DNA of 42,030 bases from Vibrionales bacterium SWAT-3 (lineage in GTDB: Bacteria; Pseudomonadota; Gammaproteobacteria; Enterobacterales; Vibrionaceae): positions 1 through 42,030 of the forward strand of contig AAZW01000046.1 in assembly GCA_000169995.1 (NCBI GenBank), written 5' to 3'. Shown here piece by piece: positions 1-5,864 of the stretch. The stretch's first letter is position 1, and each line of letters opens with the position of its first letter. The notes beneath the pieces are model-generated. The model had not been told where the DNA came from. It worked only from the letters and a program-made list of their open reading frames with translations, and searched no databases. A program made the translations under genes and the position numbers.

Positions 1-2
1 TA

Positions 3-206
3 GTCAACACTTCAATTGGCCCAGTAATTGAAGTGGCCGGGCCCCCGGGAAATGCAAGCGCAGTTAAGGTTAGTTGTTTCATAAATACCATTAATAATAG
101 AAGGCCACTAATTCTACATTCGTTTAAGTTAAAGGGGCAAATTCACCGTACCACTGCGCACCGAGAGCCAGAAAAAAGACTCAATTGGAGGGTGAAAGTC
201 TTTTGA
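3..206 (+). CDS. 3' end of an unrecognised gene, cut by the window edge
   Basis: A frame is open from base 3 to a TGA at 204-206, giving the last 67 codons of a protein whose start lies left of the window. The translation has ordinary protein composition: an N-terminal part rich in G, P, V and A, then a basic tail ending LNWRVKVF. I do not recognise the family. It lies inside the putative Tn7-like element and is transcribed toward the element's end, as expected for a cargo gene. A 67-codon open frame can occur by chance, so this is tentative. Confidence 0.35.
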   Translation, partial: VNTSIGPVIEVAGPPGNASAVKVSCFINTINNRRPLILHSFKLKGQIHRTTAHREPEKRLNWRVKVF

Positions 207-540
207 ATTGCATTGTAAAGAACAAATATAACATGGTGGTAAAGTTTATCATATTGATAATATAGAAGTTGCCACACAAATGCTCTCTTTGAGGTGAGCA
301 CACAGCATCCTGATGGTTCAGACCTGATTTACTACCCTGAGAACCCTGAAAATGGAAAACCCGCAAGCATTGTAAGGGTAGTCAAGGAATGGTGTTTATC
401 TCAGGGGGGGGGGGCCTAGTTTCAAGAGCTAACTCTCTTTTTATTACAAGCAGCTTGTGCTTTCAGAGTAGGGAGCGAGGTAGCTCCCTTTGCAATTTAT
501 GCATAGAGTACCAATGTCAACGCCAGTTCAAATTGTCCAT
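207..540. other. non-coding stretch inside the putative transposon end
   Basis: No convincing gene is visible. The stretch holds a run of 11 G at 404-414, a small hairpin at 246-260 (TTATCA/TGATAA) and a hairpin at 471-488 (GGGAGC/GCTCCC) followed by only three T. It is probably the spacer between the last cargo gene and the transposon end. Confidence 0.5.
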
Positions 541-689
541 TAGTACACTGTAAAATGATCAATCTTTATTGTTTTGTTTTCTTTATCTTGGGGGTAACGA
601 AGAGGAAAAATGATCAAACTTTACAGCTTAATGGTCAACTACAGCTTCAAAATGACACATTTCTGATCAATCTATATTGTCCGCCGACA
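541..689. mobile_element. terminal end of a Tn7-like transposon (probably the cargo or left-type end)
   Basis: Read inward from base 689 on the minus strand, the end starts TGTCGGCGGACAATATAG. From memory, Tn7 ends start TGTGGGCGGACAA, with the TnsB site ACAATAAAG just inside, so the match is close. Three TnsB-site-like repeats follow at intervals of about 53 and 55 bp, with a partial copy between. Widely spaced sites resemble Tn7's left end; the right end has overlapping sites. No tnsA-like gene starts within the first 540 bp, which also favours the left end. The body of the element would lie left of base 1. The next five bases, AGGTG (690-694), are the predicted 5-bp target duplication. It could instead be a solitary remnant end. 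Confidence 0.65.
556..681 (-). repeat. TnsB-binding-site-like repeats
   Basis: In the minus orientation the copies are GACAATATAGATTGATCA (664-681), CTGTAAAGTTTGATCA (611-626) and AACAATAAAGATTGATCA (556-573), with a weaker copy GCTGTAGTTGACCA at 632-645. The shared core is ACAATAAAGATTGATCA. Spacings of 55, 21 and 32 bp are close to whole helical turns for the inner sites. Direct repeats that start at the tip and continue inward are the layout of Tn7-family transposase sites. Confidence 0.6.
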
Positions 690-708
690 AGGTGAAAGCC
701 CATCATCA

Positions 709-733
709 TGAACTGACCCCCAATAGTTGGACA
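709..733 (+). repeat. left terminal inverted repeat of the IS
   Basis: These 25 bases match the complement of 2109-2133 at 21 positions. Both ends share TGAA, then TGACCCC, then AGTTGGACA. Confidence 0.9.
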
Positions 734-754
734 CCAATTATTGGGGGTCTTTTT
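717..754 (+). terminator. terminator-like hairpin at the left end of the IS
   Basis: CCCCCAATAGTTGG (717-730) pairs with CCAATTATTGGGGG (734-747) around an ACA loop: 14 pairs including one G-U. TCTTTTT follows and then the orfA start codon. Plus-strand transcripts entering from outside should stop here, or at least have the G-rich region before the orfA ATG locked in the stem. The hairpin overlaps the left inverted repeat. Confidence 0.7.
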
Positions 755-1276
755 ATGTCCAAATATAACCGAGAGCTAAAATGTATCATTGCTAAGCAAT
801 ACTTAGATGGCACATCATCTCTCTACTTAGCAAAACAATATTCAATTTCTTCAAGACAGATACGGTATTGGGCTCAAGTCTTTGCCATCCATGGTGCTAA
901 CTCATTTTTACCAACTAAGCATGCTGCTACTGCTCAGGAAAAACGAAAAGCATTGAATTTAATGTGGACGAATGATTGGTCTCTCACGCACACTAGCGCA
1001 ATATTAAACCTCTCATCCCCTGGGATACTCTCTGTCTGGCTCAAAAGATTTAATGAGCTCGGTATCAAAGGGCTCAAAATGCGCCAGAAAGGAAGACCTC
1101 CAATGAAACAGCACCCTCAACGTACCACTAAGCCTGATGATGAAATGACGCTTGAGGAGCTAAAAGAGGAGTTGCTCTACTTGCGAACCGAGAATGCCGT
1201 TCTAAAAAGTTGGAAGAGTTGGAGCAGGAAAAAAACCGTCGAACAAAGAAAAAGCGGTCATAGCTCTAACTCTTAA
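755..1276 (+). pseudogene. IS3-family OrfA, frameshifted near its 3' end
   Basis: The ATG at 755 starts MSKYNRELKC and follows a G-rich run. The first part is a helix-turn-helix type DNA-binding protein that would recognise the IS ends. The sequence then reaches a leucine-zipper-like stretch ending NAVLK. At 1204-1208 there are five A. With six, translation would continue KKLEELEQEKNRRTKKKRS to a TAG at 1261-1263, which is how this family normally ends. With five, the ribosome instead reads SWKSWSRKKTVE and stops at 1276, so the zipper end is lost and the slippery site is met in the wrong frame. A sequencing error in the A-run is possible. Confidence 0.8.
1230..1236 (+). promoter_or_regulatory. 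programmed -1 frameshift heptamer A AAA AAC
   Basis: In the frame that ancestral OrfA would use, codons AAA (1231-1233) and AAC (1234-1236) follow an A. This is a standard IS3-family slippery site. Slipping back one base leads into the orfB frame at CCG (1236-1238). Because of the lost A upstream, ribosomes now arrive in a different frame. Confidence 0.7.
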
Positions 1277-2102
1277 AGGCAAGTACCCGTTAAAGCACTT
1301 ACTGCACACTCTACAGCTGGCAAAAAGTGTCTTTTATTATCAGGCTCAAACGAGCAAGCGCCCAAATAGCTACGAACGTGAGCTGCGGTTGATAAAGTCA
1401 ATTTATCATGAACATAAGGGACGATATGGCTACCGCCGTATTCACTTGGAACTAAAAAATCGGGGGTTCGTGCTTAATCACAAAACGGTTCAAAGGCTTA
1501 TGGCCCAGCTCAACCTTAAATCGACGGTCAGGATTAAAAAGTATCGTTCATACCGAGGAGAGTCTGGAACAGCTGCTCCCAACGTGCTTGAAAGAGATTT
1601 TAGTGCGACTCAACCCGATGAAAAATGGGTAACTGATGTCACGGAGTTTAAAGTCAAAGAGCAGAAAGTATACTTATCTCCCGTTGTCGACTTGTTTACT
1701 CAGGAGGTGGTTGCTTATAGAGTGGCCAAGAATGCCTGCTTGCCGCTTGTCACGGATATGCTAACGGAGGCTATATCAACGCTTAAACCCAACTCAAAGC
1801 CAATTATACATAGCGACCAAGGTTGGCAATATCGTCATCGACAGTATCAGAAAAAGGTAGCGGAGAGTGGGTTAACGCAAAGCATGTCGAGAAAAGGTAA
1901 CTGCTTGGATAATGCTGTTGCTGAAAATTTTTTTGCTTTACTCAAAACAGAGATGTATCACAACCAAAGCTTTGAAGATGCAGATGCTCTGATAGCGCAA
2001 ATCAAAGAGTATATCGAGTACTACAATACCAAACGTATAAAAGTGAAACTAAAAGGCCTGACTCCGATAGAATATCGAACTCAGGCCTTGAAAGCCGCTT
2101 AA
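1230..2102 (+). CDS. IS3-family OrfB, DDE transposase catalytic part
   Basis: The frame is open from 1206 to a TAA at 2100-2102 and has no good start of its own; the coordinates begin at the predicted frameshift point. The first internal ATG (1389) lies inside the conserved HKGRYGYRRI region, so it is not a natural start. The integrase core is intact: first Asp in WVTDVTEF, second in HSDQGWQY, and Glu in DNAVAENFFALLKTE, followed by the usual C-terminal YNTKRIKVKLKGLTPIEY. OrfB works only when fused to OrfA, so with orfA frameshifted this gene is probably silent or yields at most OrfB fragments. Confidence 0.88.
   Translation, partial: KKPSNKEKAVIALTLKGKYPLKHLLHTLQLAKSVFYYQAQTSKRPNSYERELRLIKSIYHEHKGRYGYRRIHLELKNRGFVLNHKTVQRLMAQLNLKSTVRIKKYRSYRGESGTAAPNVLERDFSATQPDEKWVTDVTEFKVKEQKVYLSPVVDLFTQEVVAYRVAKNACLPLVTDMLTEAISTLKPNSKPIIHSDQGWQYRHRQYQKKVAESGLTQSMSRKGNCLDNAVAENFFALLKTEMYHNQSFEDADALIAQIKEYIEYYNTKRIKVKLKGLTPIEYRTQALKAA
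2046..2089 (-). terminator. terminator-like hairpin at the right end of the IS, facing inward
   Basis: AAGGCCTGA (2053-2061) pairs with TCAGGCCTT (2081-2089), with an inner CGAT/ATCG pairing. On the minus strand the stem is followed by CCTTTTAGTTT. It lies within the last codons of orfB and would stop transcripts coming from metY. Confidence 0.5.
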
Positions 2103-2108
2103 CAGAAA

Positions 2109-2133
2109 TGTCCAACTTTACGGGGTCACTTCA
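2109..2133 (-). repeat. right terminal inverted repeat of the IS
   Basis: This is the partner of 709-733, with four mismatches. The outer end is ACTTCA on the plus strand, followed directly by the TCA duplication. Confidence 0.9.
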
Positions 2134-2188
2134 TCATGATGGGCTTTTTTGTGCATGCTATTTAGTAAATCTACATTCAGCTTATAGT

Positions 2189-2209
2189 CGTTAAGCGTTA
2201 AGCGTTAAG
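2189..2209. repeat. three tandem copies of CGTTAAG at the metY stop codon
   Basis: The heptamer CGTTAAG is repeated three times without interruption, covering the last codons and the TAA of metY. Slippage here would change only the extreme C-terminus. Confidence 0.8.
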
Positions 2210-3466
2210 AGCTTGCTCTAGGTCTGCAAGGATATCTTCGATGTGTTCAATACCGATTGATAGGCGAATCATCTCTGGTGACACACCGGCTTGTTTCTGT
2301 TCAGCTTCGCTTAGCTGACGGTGTGTTGTCGACGCTGGGTGACAAGCCAGAGATTTTGCATCGCCAATATTTACTAGGCGTTTGAATATTTGTAGCGCGT
2401 CATAGAAGCGAACACCTGCTTCATAACCATCCTTTAAGCCAAAAGATAAAATCGCCGATGGCTTACCTCGCATGTACTTTTCAGCAAGCGGGTAGAACTC
2501 TGAACTAGGTAAGCCAGCGTAACTTACCCAGCTGACTTTCTCATGTTGGCTGAGATACTCCGCCACTTTCAATGCGTTCTCTGTATGTCGCTCCATACGT
2601 AGCGACAGCGTCTCCAAGCCTTGCATCAACATAAAGGCATTCATTGGCGACAAGGCTGCGCCTGTATTGCGTAGTGGAACCGTTCTAGCACGACCAATAA
2701 ATGCAGCCTCACCAAAGGCTTCGGTATAAACCACACCGTGATAAGAGGGCTCTGGTTGATTAAATACCGGGAAGCGATCTTTGTGTTCTGCCCATGGGAA
2801 TTTACCTGAATCGACAATCACACCACCCAAGGTTGTACCGTGACCACCCACGTACTTTGTTAGTGAATGGACTACAATGTCAGCACCAAACTCAATAGGC
2901 TTACACAGCACTGGAGTCGCGACCGTGTTATCGACAATCACAGGGACACCTTGCGCGTGAGCAAGTTCTACAACACGTTCTAAGTCGATGATATTACCTG
3001 CTGGGTTGCCGATACTTTCGCAGTAAACCGCCTTGGTTTTTTCATCGATAAGCCCTGCTAGGCTCTCAGGTTTATCGTCTTTAGCAAAACGAACTTCAAT
3101 CCCTTGGTTTGGCAGCATATGAGCAAACAAGGTGTAAGTACCACCGTAAAGCTGAGGTGTTGAGACAATGTTGTCACCGATTTGTGCCAATGTCTGAATC
3201 GCGTAGTTGATTGCCGCGCTGCCTGCACTCACTACCAAACCTGCAATACCACCTTCTAACGCCGCCATACGTTTCTCTAAGACATCGTTGGTTGGGTTCA
3301 TAATGCGGGTGTAGATATTGCCAGGTACGGCTAGGTTGAACAGATCAGCACCATGCTGAGCATCGTCAAATTCATAGGCAACGGTTTGATAGATAGGAGT
3401 AGTAACGGATTTAGTGGTTGGATCGGTTTCGTATCCGAAGTGAATCGAGAGTGTTTCGTCTTTCAT
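2198..3466 (-). CDS. metY: O-acetylhomoserine (thiol)-lyase, MetY-like
   Basis: This PLP enzyme of the Cys/Met metabolism family joins O-acetylhomoserine with sulfide or a thiol to give homocysteine or methionine in the cytoplasm. The 422-residue protein has the PLP lysine in HSLTKYVGGH (K204), the Asp that holds the PLP ring in VIVDNT (D179), and the family N-terminus with TPIYQT and YTRIMNPT. The ATG at 3466 was chosen because an AGGGAAG ribosome site precedes it and the protein then begins MKDETLSIHFGY; an upstream start adds 12 residues of no family character. It stands alone. No MetJ box (AGACGTCT repeats) was seen upstream. Its natural terminator is split by the IS. Confidence 0.9.
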   Translation of the reverse strand: MKDETLSIHFGYETDPTTKSVTTPIYQTVAYEFDDAQHGADLFNLAVPGNIYTRIMNPTNDVLEKRMAALEGGIAGLVVSAGSAAINYAIQTLAQIGDNIVSTPQLYGGTYTLFAHMLPNQGIEVRFAKDDKPESLAGLIDEKTKAVYCESIGNPAGNIIDLERVVELAHAQGVPVIVDNTVATPVLCKPIEFGADIVVHSLTKYVGGHGTTLGGVIVDSGKFPWAEHKDRFPVFNQPEPSYHGVVYTEAFGEAAFIGRARTVPLRNTGAALSPMNAFMLMQGLETLSLRMERHTENALKVAEYLSQHEKVSWVSYAGLPSSEFYPLAEKYMRGKPSAILSFGLKDGYEAGVRFYDALQIFKRLVNIGDAKSLACHPASTTHRQLSEAEQKQAGVSPEMIRLSIGIEHIEDILADLEQALNA

Positions 3467-3635
3467 GTTTCTTCCCTGAACTATTGAGCGATTTATGTAC
3501 ACTCATATTGCCGATTTTTTTATAAAAGAAAAGTAAGCTCAGTCACAGAGAGGCTATTAGCATTGTGTACTGTAGGGGGAGCTCATTAAGGGATGTATTG
3601 ATACGAGTAGGGCGTAAATAAATAGCGAGCTTAGA

Positions 3636-3675
3636 AAAGCAAAAAGCCAGAGCAGCATAAACTGTTCTGGCTTTT
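3636..3675 (-). terminator. terminator of tRNA-Ile2
   Basis: On the minus strand, AAAAGCCAGAACAG pairs with CTGCTCTGGCTTTT across a short loop and is followed by TTTTTGCTTTT. It begins just after the tRNA 3' end. Confidence 0.85.
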
Positions 3676-3681
3676 CTAATT

Positions 3682-3757
3682 TGGTGGCCCCTCCCAGATT
3701 TGAACTGGGGACCGAACGATTATGAGTCGTGCGCTCTAACCACTGAGCTAAGGGGCC
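3682..3757 (-). tRNA. ileX: tRNA-Ile2, anticodon CAU (lysidine-modified)
   Basis: The minus strand folds as a 76-nt tRNA with encoded CCA. The acceptor arm is GGCCCCT/AGGGGCC, the D arm contains AGCTCAGTGGTTAGAGC, the anticodon loop is CTCATAA, and the T arm contains GTTCAAAT. A CAU anticodon could mean Met, but the GGCCCCTTAGCTCAGTGGTT 5' end matches tRNA-Ile2 (ileX), whose C34 is changed to lysidine by TilS to read AUA. E. coli also has ileX near rpoD. Confidence 0.93.
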
Positions 3758-3768
3758 GTAGGGCATAG

Positions 3769-3797
3769 ATTATAGGGGAAGCATTCAGTGGTGTCTA
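3769..3797 (-). promoter_or_regulatory. sigma-70 promoter of tRNA-Ile2
   Basis: On the minus strand, TAGACA (3797-3792) and TATAAT (3774-3769) are separated by 17 bp, ending about a dozen bases before the tRNA. The GCCC-containing discriminator is typical of growth-rate-controlled stable RNA promoters. Confidence 0.8.
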
Positions 3798-3852
3798 GAC
3801 ACTATAAGGGGCAATTCCGCTTACATCTTAGCCACTTAAATCACACAGCTAC

Positions 3853-3881
3853 AAAAAAGGTGAGCCATAGCTCACCTTTTG
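3853..3881 (-). terminator. terminator of the rpsU-yqeY-dnaG-rpoD operon
   Basis: AAAGGTGAGC pairs with GCTCACCTTT around a TATG loop and runs into TTTTTTG on the minus strand, 40 bases past the rpoD stop. Confidence 0.9.
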
Positions 3882-3920
3882 TCAATTATGCTTAAAAGCT
3901 AATCACATCAATGTGTGTGA

Positions 3921-5765
3921 TTACTCGTCTAGGAAGCTGCGCAGAGTTTCTGAACGGCTTGGGTGACGAAGTTTACGTAGTGCTTTTGCTTCGATCTGAC
4001 GGATACGCTCACGAGTTACGTCGAACTGCTTACCAACCTCTTCTAGAGTGTGGTCCGTGTTCATGTCGATACCGAAACGCATGCGCAGTACTTTCGCTTC
4101 ACGAGGTGTTAGGCCAGCAAGAACGTCTTTAGTTGCACCGCGTAGGCTGGTTGCCGTTGCAGAGTCTAGAGGTAGTTCTAGCGTTGTATCCTCGATGAAA
4201 TCACCTAGATGCGAATCTTCGTCGTCACCGATTGGTGTTTCCATTGAGATAGGCTCTTTAGCGATTTTCAGTACTTTACGGATCTTGTCTTCAGGCATTT
4301 GCATGCGCTCAGCCAGCTCTTCCGGAAGTGGTTCACGACCCATCTCTTGTAGCATTTGACGAGAGATACGGTTTAGTTTGTTGATCGTTTCGATCATGTG
4401 AACCGGAATACGGATAGTACGAGCTTGGTCGGCAATCGAACGAGTGATTGCTTGACGGATCCACCATGTAGCGTAAGTAGAGAATTTGTAACCACGACGG
4501 TATTCAAACTTATCAACCGCTTTCATCAGACCGATGTTACCTTCTTGGATTAGATCCAAGAATTGTAGACCACGGTTTGTGTACTTCTTAGCAATCGAGA
4601 TTACTAGACGTAAGTTCGCTTCAACCATCTCTTTCTTCGCACGACGAGCTTTCGCTTCACCGATAGACATACGACGGCTGATGTCTTTAATGCTTTGAAC
4701 AGTCAGAGAGGTCTCTTTCTCGATCATATCCAGTTTTTGGATTGAGCGACGGATATCGTTCTCGTGACGTTTGATCTTTTCTGCGTATGGTTTGTCAGAA
4801 GCAAGTACTTCATCTAACCATGCTTCGCTAGATTCGTTGCCAGTAAATAGAGCAATGAAAGATTTTTTCGGCATTTTGCCGTACTCAACCGTTTGACGCA
4901 TGATTAGGCGTTCTTGAGTACGTACACGATCCATAGAGTTGCGCAGTTCGTTTACTAGGTAATCAAACTGTTTTGGTGTTAGACGGAACTCTTTGAATAC
5001 GTCTTGCATCATTGTCGTTGCAAGCATTGCTTTCGGGCTTTCATGGCCGTACTCGTTGATCGCTAGCTGACGGTTTTGGTAGCTAGTACGAAGCGCTGTG
5101 AATTTCTCAAGAGCAAGCTCAGGATCGATACCTGTATCTTCTTCTTCCTCTTCTTCATCGTCATCAACGTCTTCTGCGTCTTCGTCATCCAGATCTGTTT
5201 CAGCAAGTTCTGAACCGATGTGAGTCGCTGTTGGTGCAGCTGTGCCATCGTCATCTGGGTCAACAAAGCCATTAATTAGGTCTGTTAAGCGAATCTCTTC
5301 TGCTTGTACGCGGTCAAACTGTTCCAAGATGTATGGAATAGTGCCTGGGTACTCAGCAACAGATAGCTGAACTGTATTGATACCATCTTCAATACGTTTA
5401 GCAATGTCGATTTCGCCTTCACGAGTCAGTAGCTCAACCGTACCCATTTCACGCATGTACATGCGAACTGGGTCAGTAGTACGGCCAATCTCGCTTTCTA
5501 CGCTTGAAAGCGCAGCAGCTGCAGCTTCGGCTGCGTCTTCATCTATATTGGCATCGTCATCATTAAGCGCTAGATCATCAGCATCAGGTGCAGTTTCAAC
5601 TACTTTGATGCCCATGTCGTTAATCATTTGAATGATGTCTTCTACCTGTTCAGAATCCACGATTTCTGCAGGTAGGTGGTCGTTTACTTCGGCGTAGGTC
5701 AGATAGCCTTGTTCCTTGCCTTTAATAACAAGTAATTTAAGCTGTGACTGCGGATTTTGATCCAT
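3921..5765 (-). CDS. rpoD: RNA polymerase primary sigma factor RpoD (sigma-70)
   Basis: This housekeeping sigma factor directs RNA polymerase to most promoters. The 614 residues are collinear with the E. coli protein. They include N-terminal region 1.1, region 1.2 (DPVRMYMREMG), a very acidic non-conserved stretch near residues 190-215 (a run of D and E), region 2 with FLDLIQEGNIGLMKAVDKF and the -10-melting segment YATWWIRQAI, region 3, and region 4 with the -35-reading helix-turn-helix VTRERIRQIEAKALRKLR. It is last in the macromolecular synthesis operon, 99 bases after dnaG, with an in-between hairpin. All key regions are intact. Confidence 0.98.
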   Translation of the reverse strand: MDQNPQSQLKLLVIKGKEQGYLTYAEVNDHLPAEIVDSEQVEDIIQMINDMGIKVVETAPDADDLALNDDDANIDEDAAEAAAAALSSVESEIGRTTDPVRMYMREMGTVELLTREGEIDIAKRIEDGINTVQLSVAEYPGTIPYILEQFDRVQAEEIRLTDLINGFVDPDDDGTAAPTATHIGSELAETDLDDEDAEDVDDDEEEEEEDTGIDPELALEKFTALRTSYQNRQLAINEYGHESPKAMLATTMMQDVFKEFRLTPKQFDYLVNELRNSMDRVRTQERLIMRQTVEYGKMPKKSFIALFTGNESSEAWLDEVLASDKPYAEKIKRHENDIRRSIQKLDMIEKETSLTVQSIKDISRRMSIGEAKARRAKKEMVEANLRLVISIAKKYTNRGLQFLDLIQEGNIGLMKAVDKFEYRRGYKFSTYATWWIRQAITRSIADQARTIRIPVHMIETINKLNRISRQMLQEMGREPLPEELAERMQMPEDKIRKVLKIAKEPISMETPIGDDEDSHLGDFIEDTTLELPLDSATATSLRGATKDVLAGLTPREAKVLRMRFGIDMNTDHTLEEVGKQFDVTRERIRQIEAKALRKLRHPSRSETLRSFLDE

Positions 5766-5799
5766 AGATGATATCCAACTTCAGGTCTGGTGAAGGACG

Positions 5800-5817
5800 T
5801 TGCATTCTCAAATGCAA
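5800..5817 (-). other. hairpin in the dnaG-rpoD intercistronic RNA
   Basis: TTGCATT and AATGCAA form a perfect 7-bp stem with a 4-nt loop, 35 bases before the rpoD start. There is no T-run, so it is not a terminator. In E. coli the dnaG-rpoD junction is an RNA-processing region, so a stability or cleavage role is the likeliest guess. Confidence 0.4.
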
Positions 5818-5864
5818 ACCAATTATGTTAACAAATTTATTAAATGCTGACTAATCAAACAGGG

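Larger units (their letters stand above)
709..2133 (+). mobile_element. IS3-family (IS150-group) insertion sequence
   Basis: The element is 1425 bp, begins TG and ends CA, has 25-bp inverted repeats and is flanked by a 3-bp TCA duplication (706-708 and 2134-2136). It encodes an OrfA with helix-turn-helix character and an OrfB with a DDE integrase core, in the layout of IS3 elements that use -1 frameshifting. One base is missing in orfA, so it is probably no longer able to move on its own. The intact ends and duplication suggest a recent insertion. Confidence 0.93.
695..2150 (+). terminator. rho-independent terminator split in its loop by the IS
   Basis: The left arm AAAGCCCATCA (695-705) and the right arm TGATGGGCTTT (2137-2147) are perfect complements, and the right arm runs into six T ending at 2150. 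Removing the IS and one copy of the TCA duplication leaves an 11-bp stem with a 3-nt TCA loop. On the minus strand it sits about 48 bases past the metY stop codon, so it probably also ended that transcript. It cannot fold as a short hairpin while the IS is present. Confidence 0.75.

Noticed and set aside
181..366. 61-codon minus-strand open frame in the left non-coding region
   Set aside because: Its composition is not protein-like, it has no ribosome site and no recognisable motif, and it overlaps the end of the plus-strand partial gene.
556..681. CRISPR array
   Set aside because: The repeats are short, unevenly spaced and degenerate, and they fit transposase-binding sites better. No array was noticed elsewhere in the window.
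3467..3560. MetJ operator upstream of metY
   Set aside because: No AGACGTCT-like tandem boxes are present.
3682..3757. tRNA-Met (elongator) as the identity of the CAU tRNA
   Set aside because: The 5' half and acceptor arm match tRNA-Ile2, not tRNA-Met, and the location near rpoD matches ileX.
3557..3766. 69-codon minus-strand open frame
   Set aside because: It lies across the tRNA-Ile2 gene and its terminator, so it is a by-product of RNA-gene sequence.
3911..4359. Plus-strand open frames opposite rpoD
   Set aside because: These are shadows of the conserved rpoD coding strand and have no independent evidence.
5800..5817. Terminator between dnaG and rpoD
   Set aside because: The stem has no T-run on either strand, and rpoD needs readthrough from upstream.
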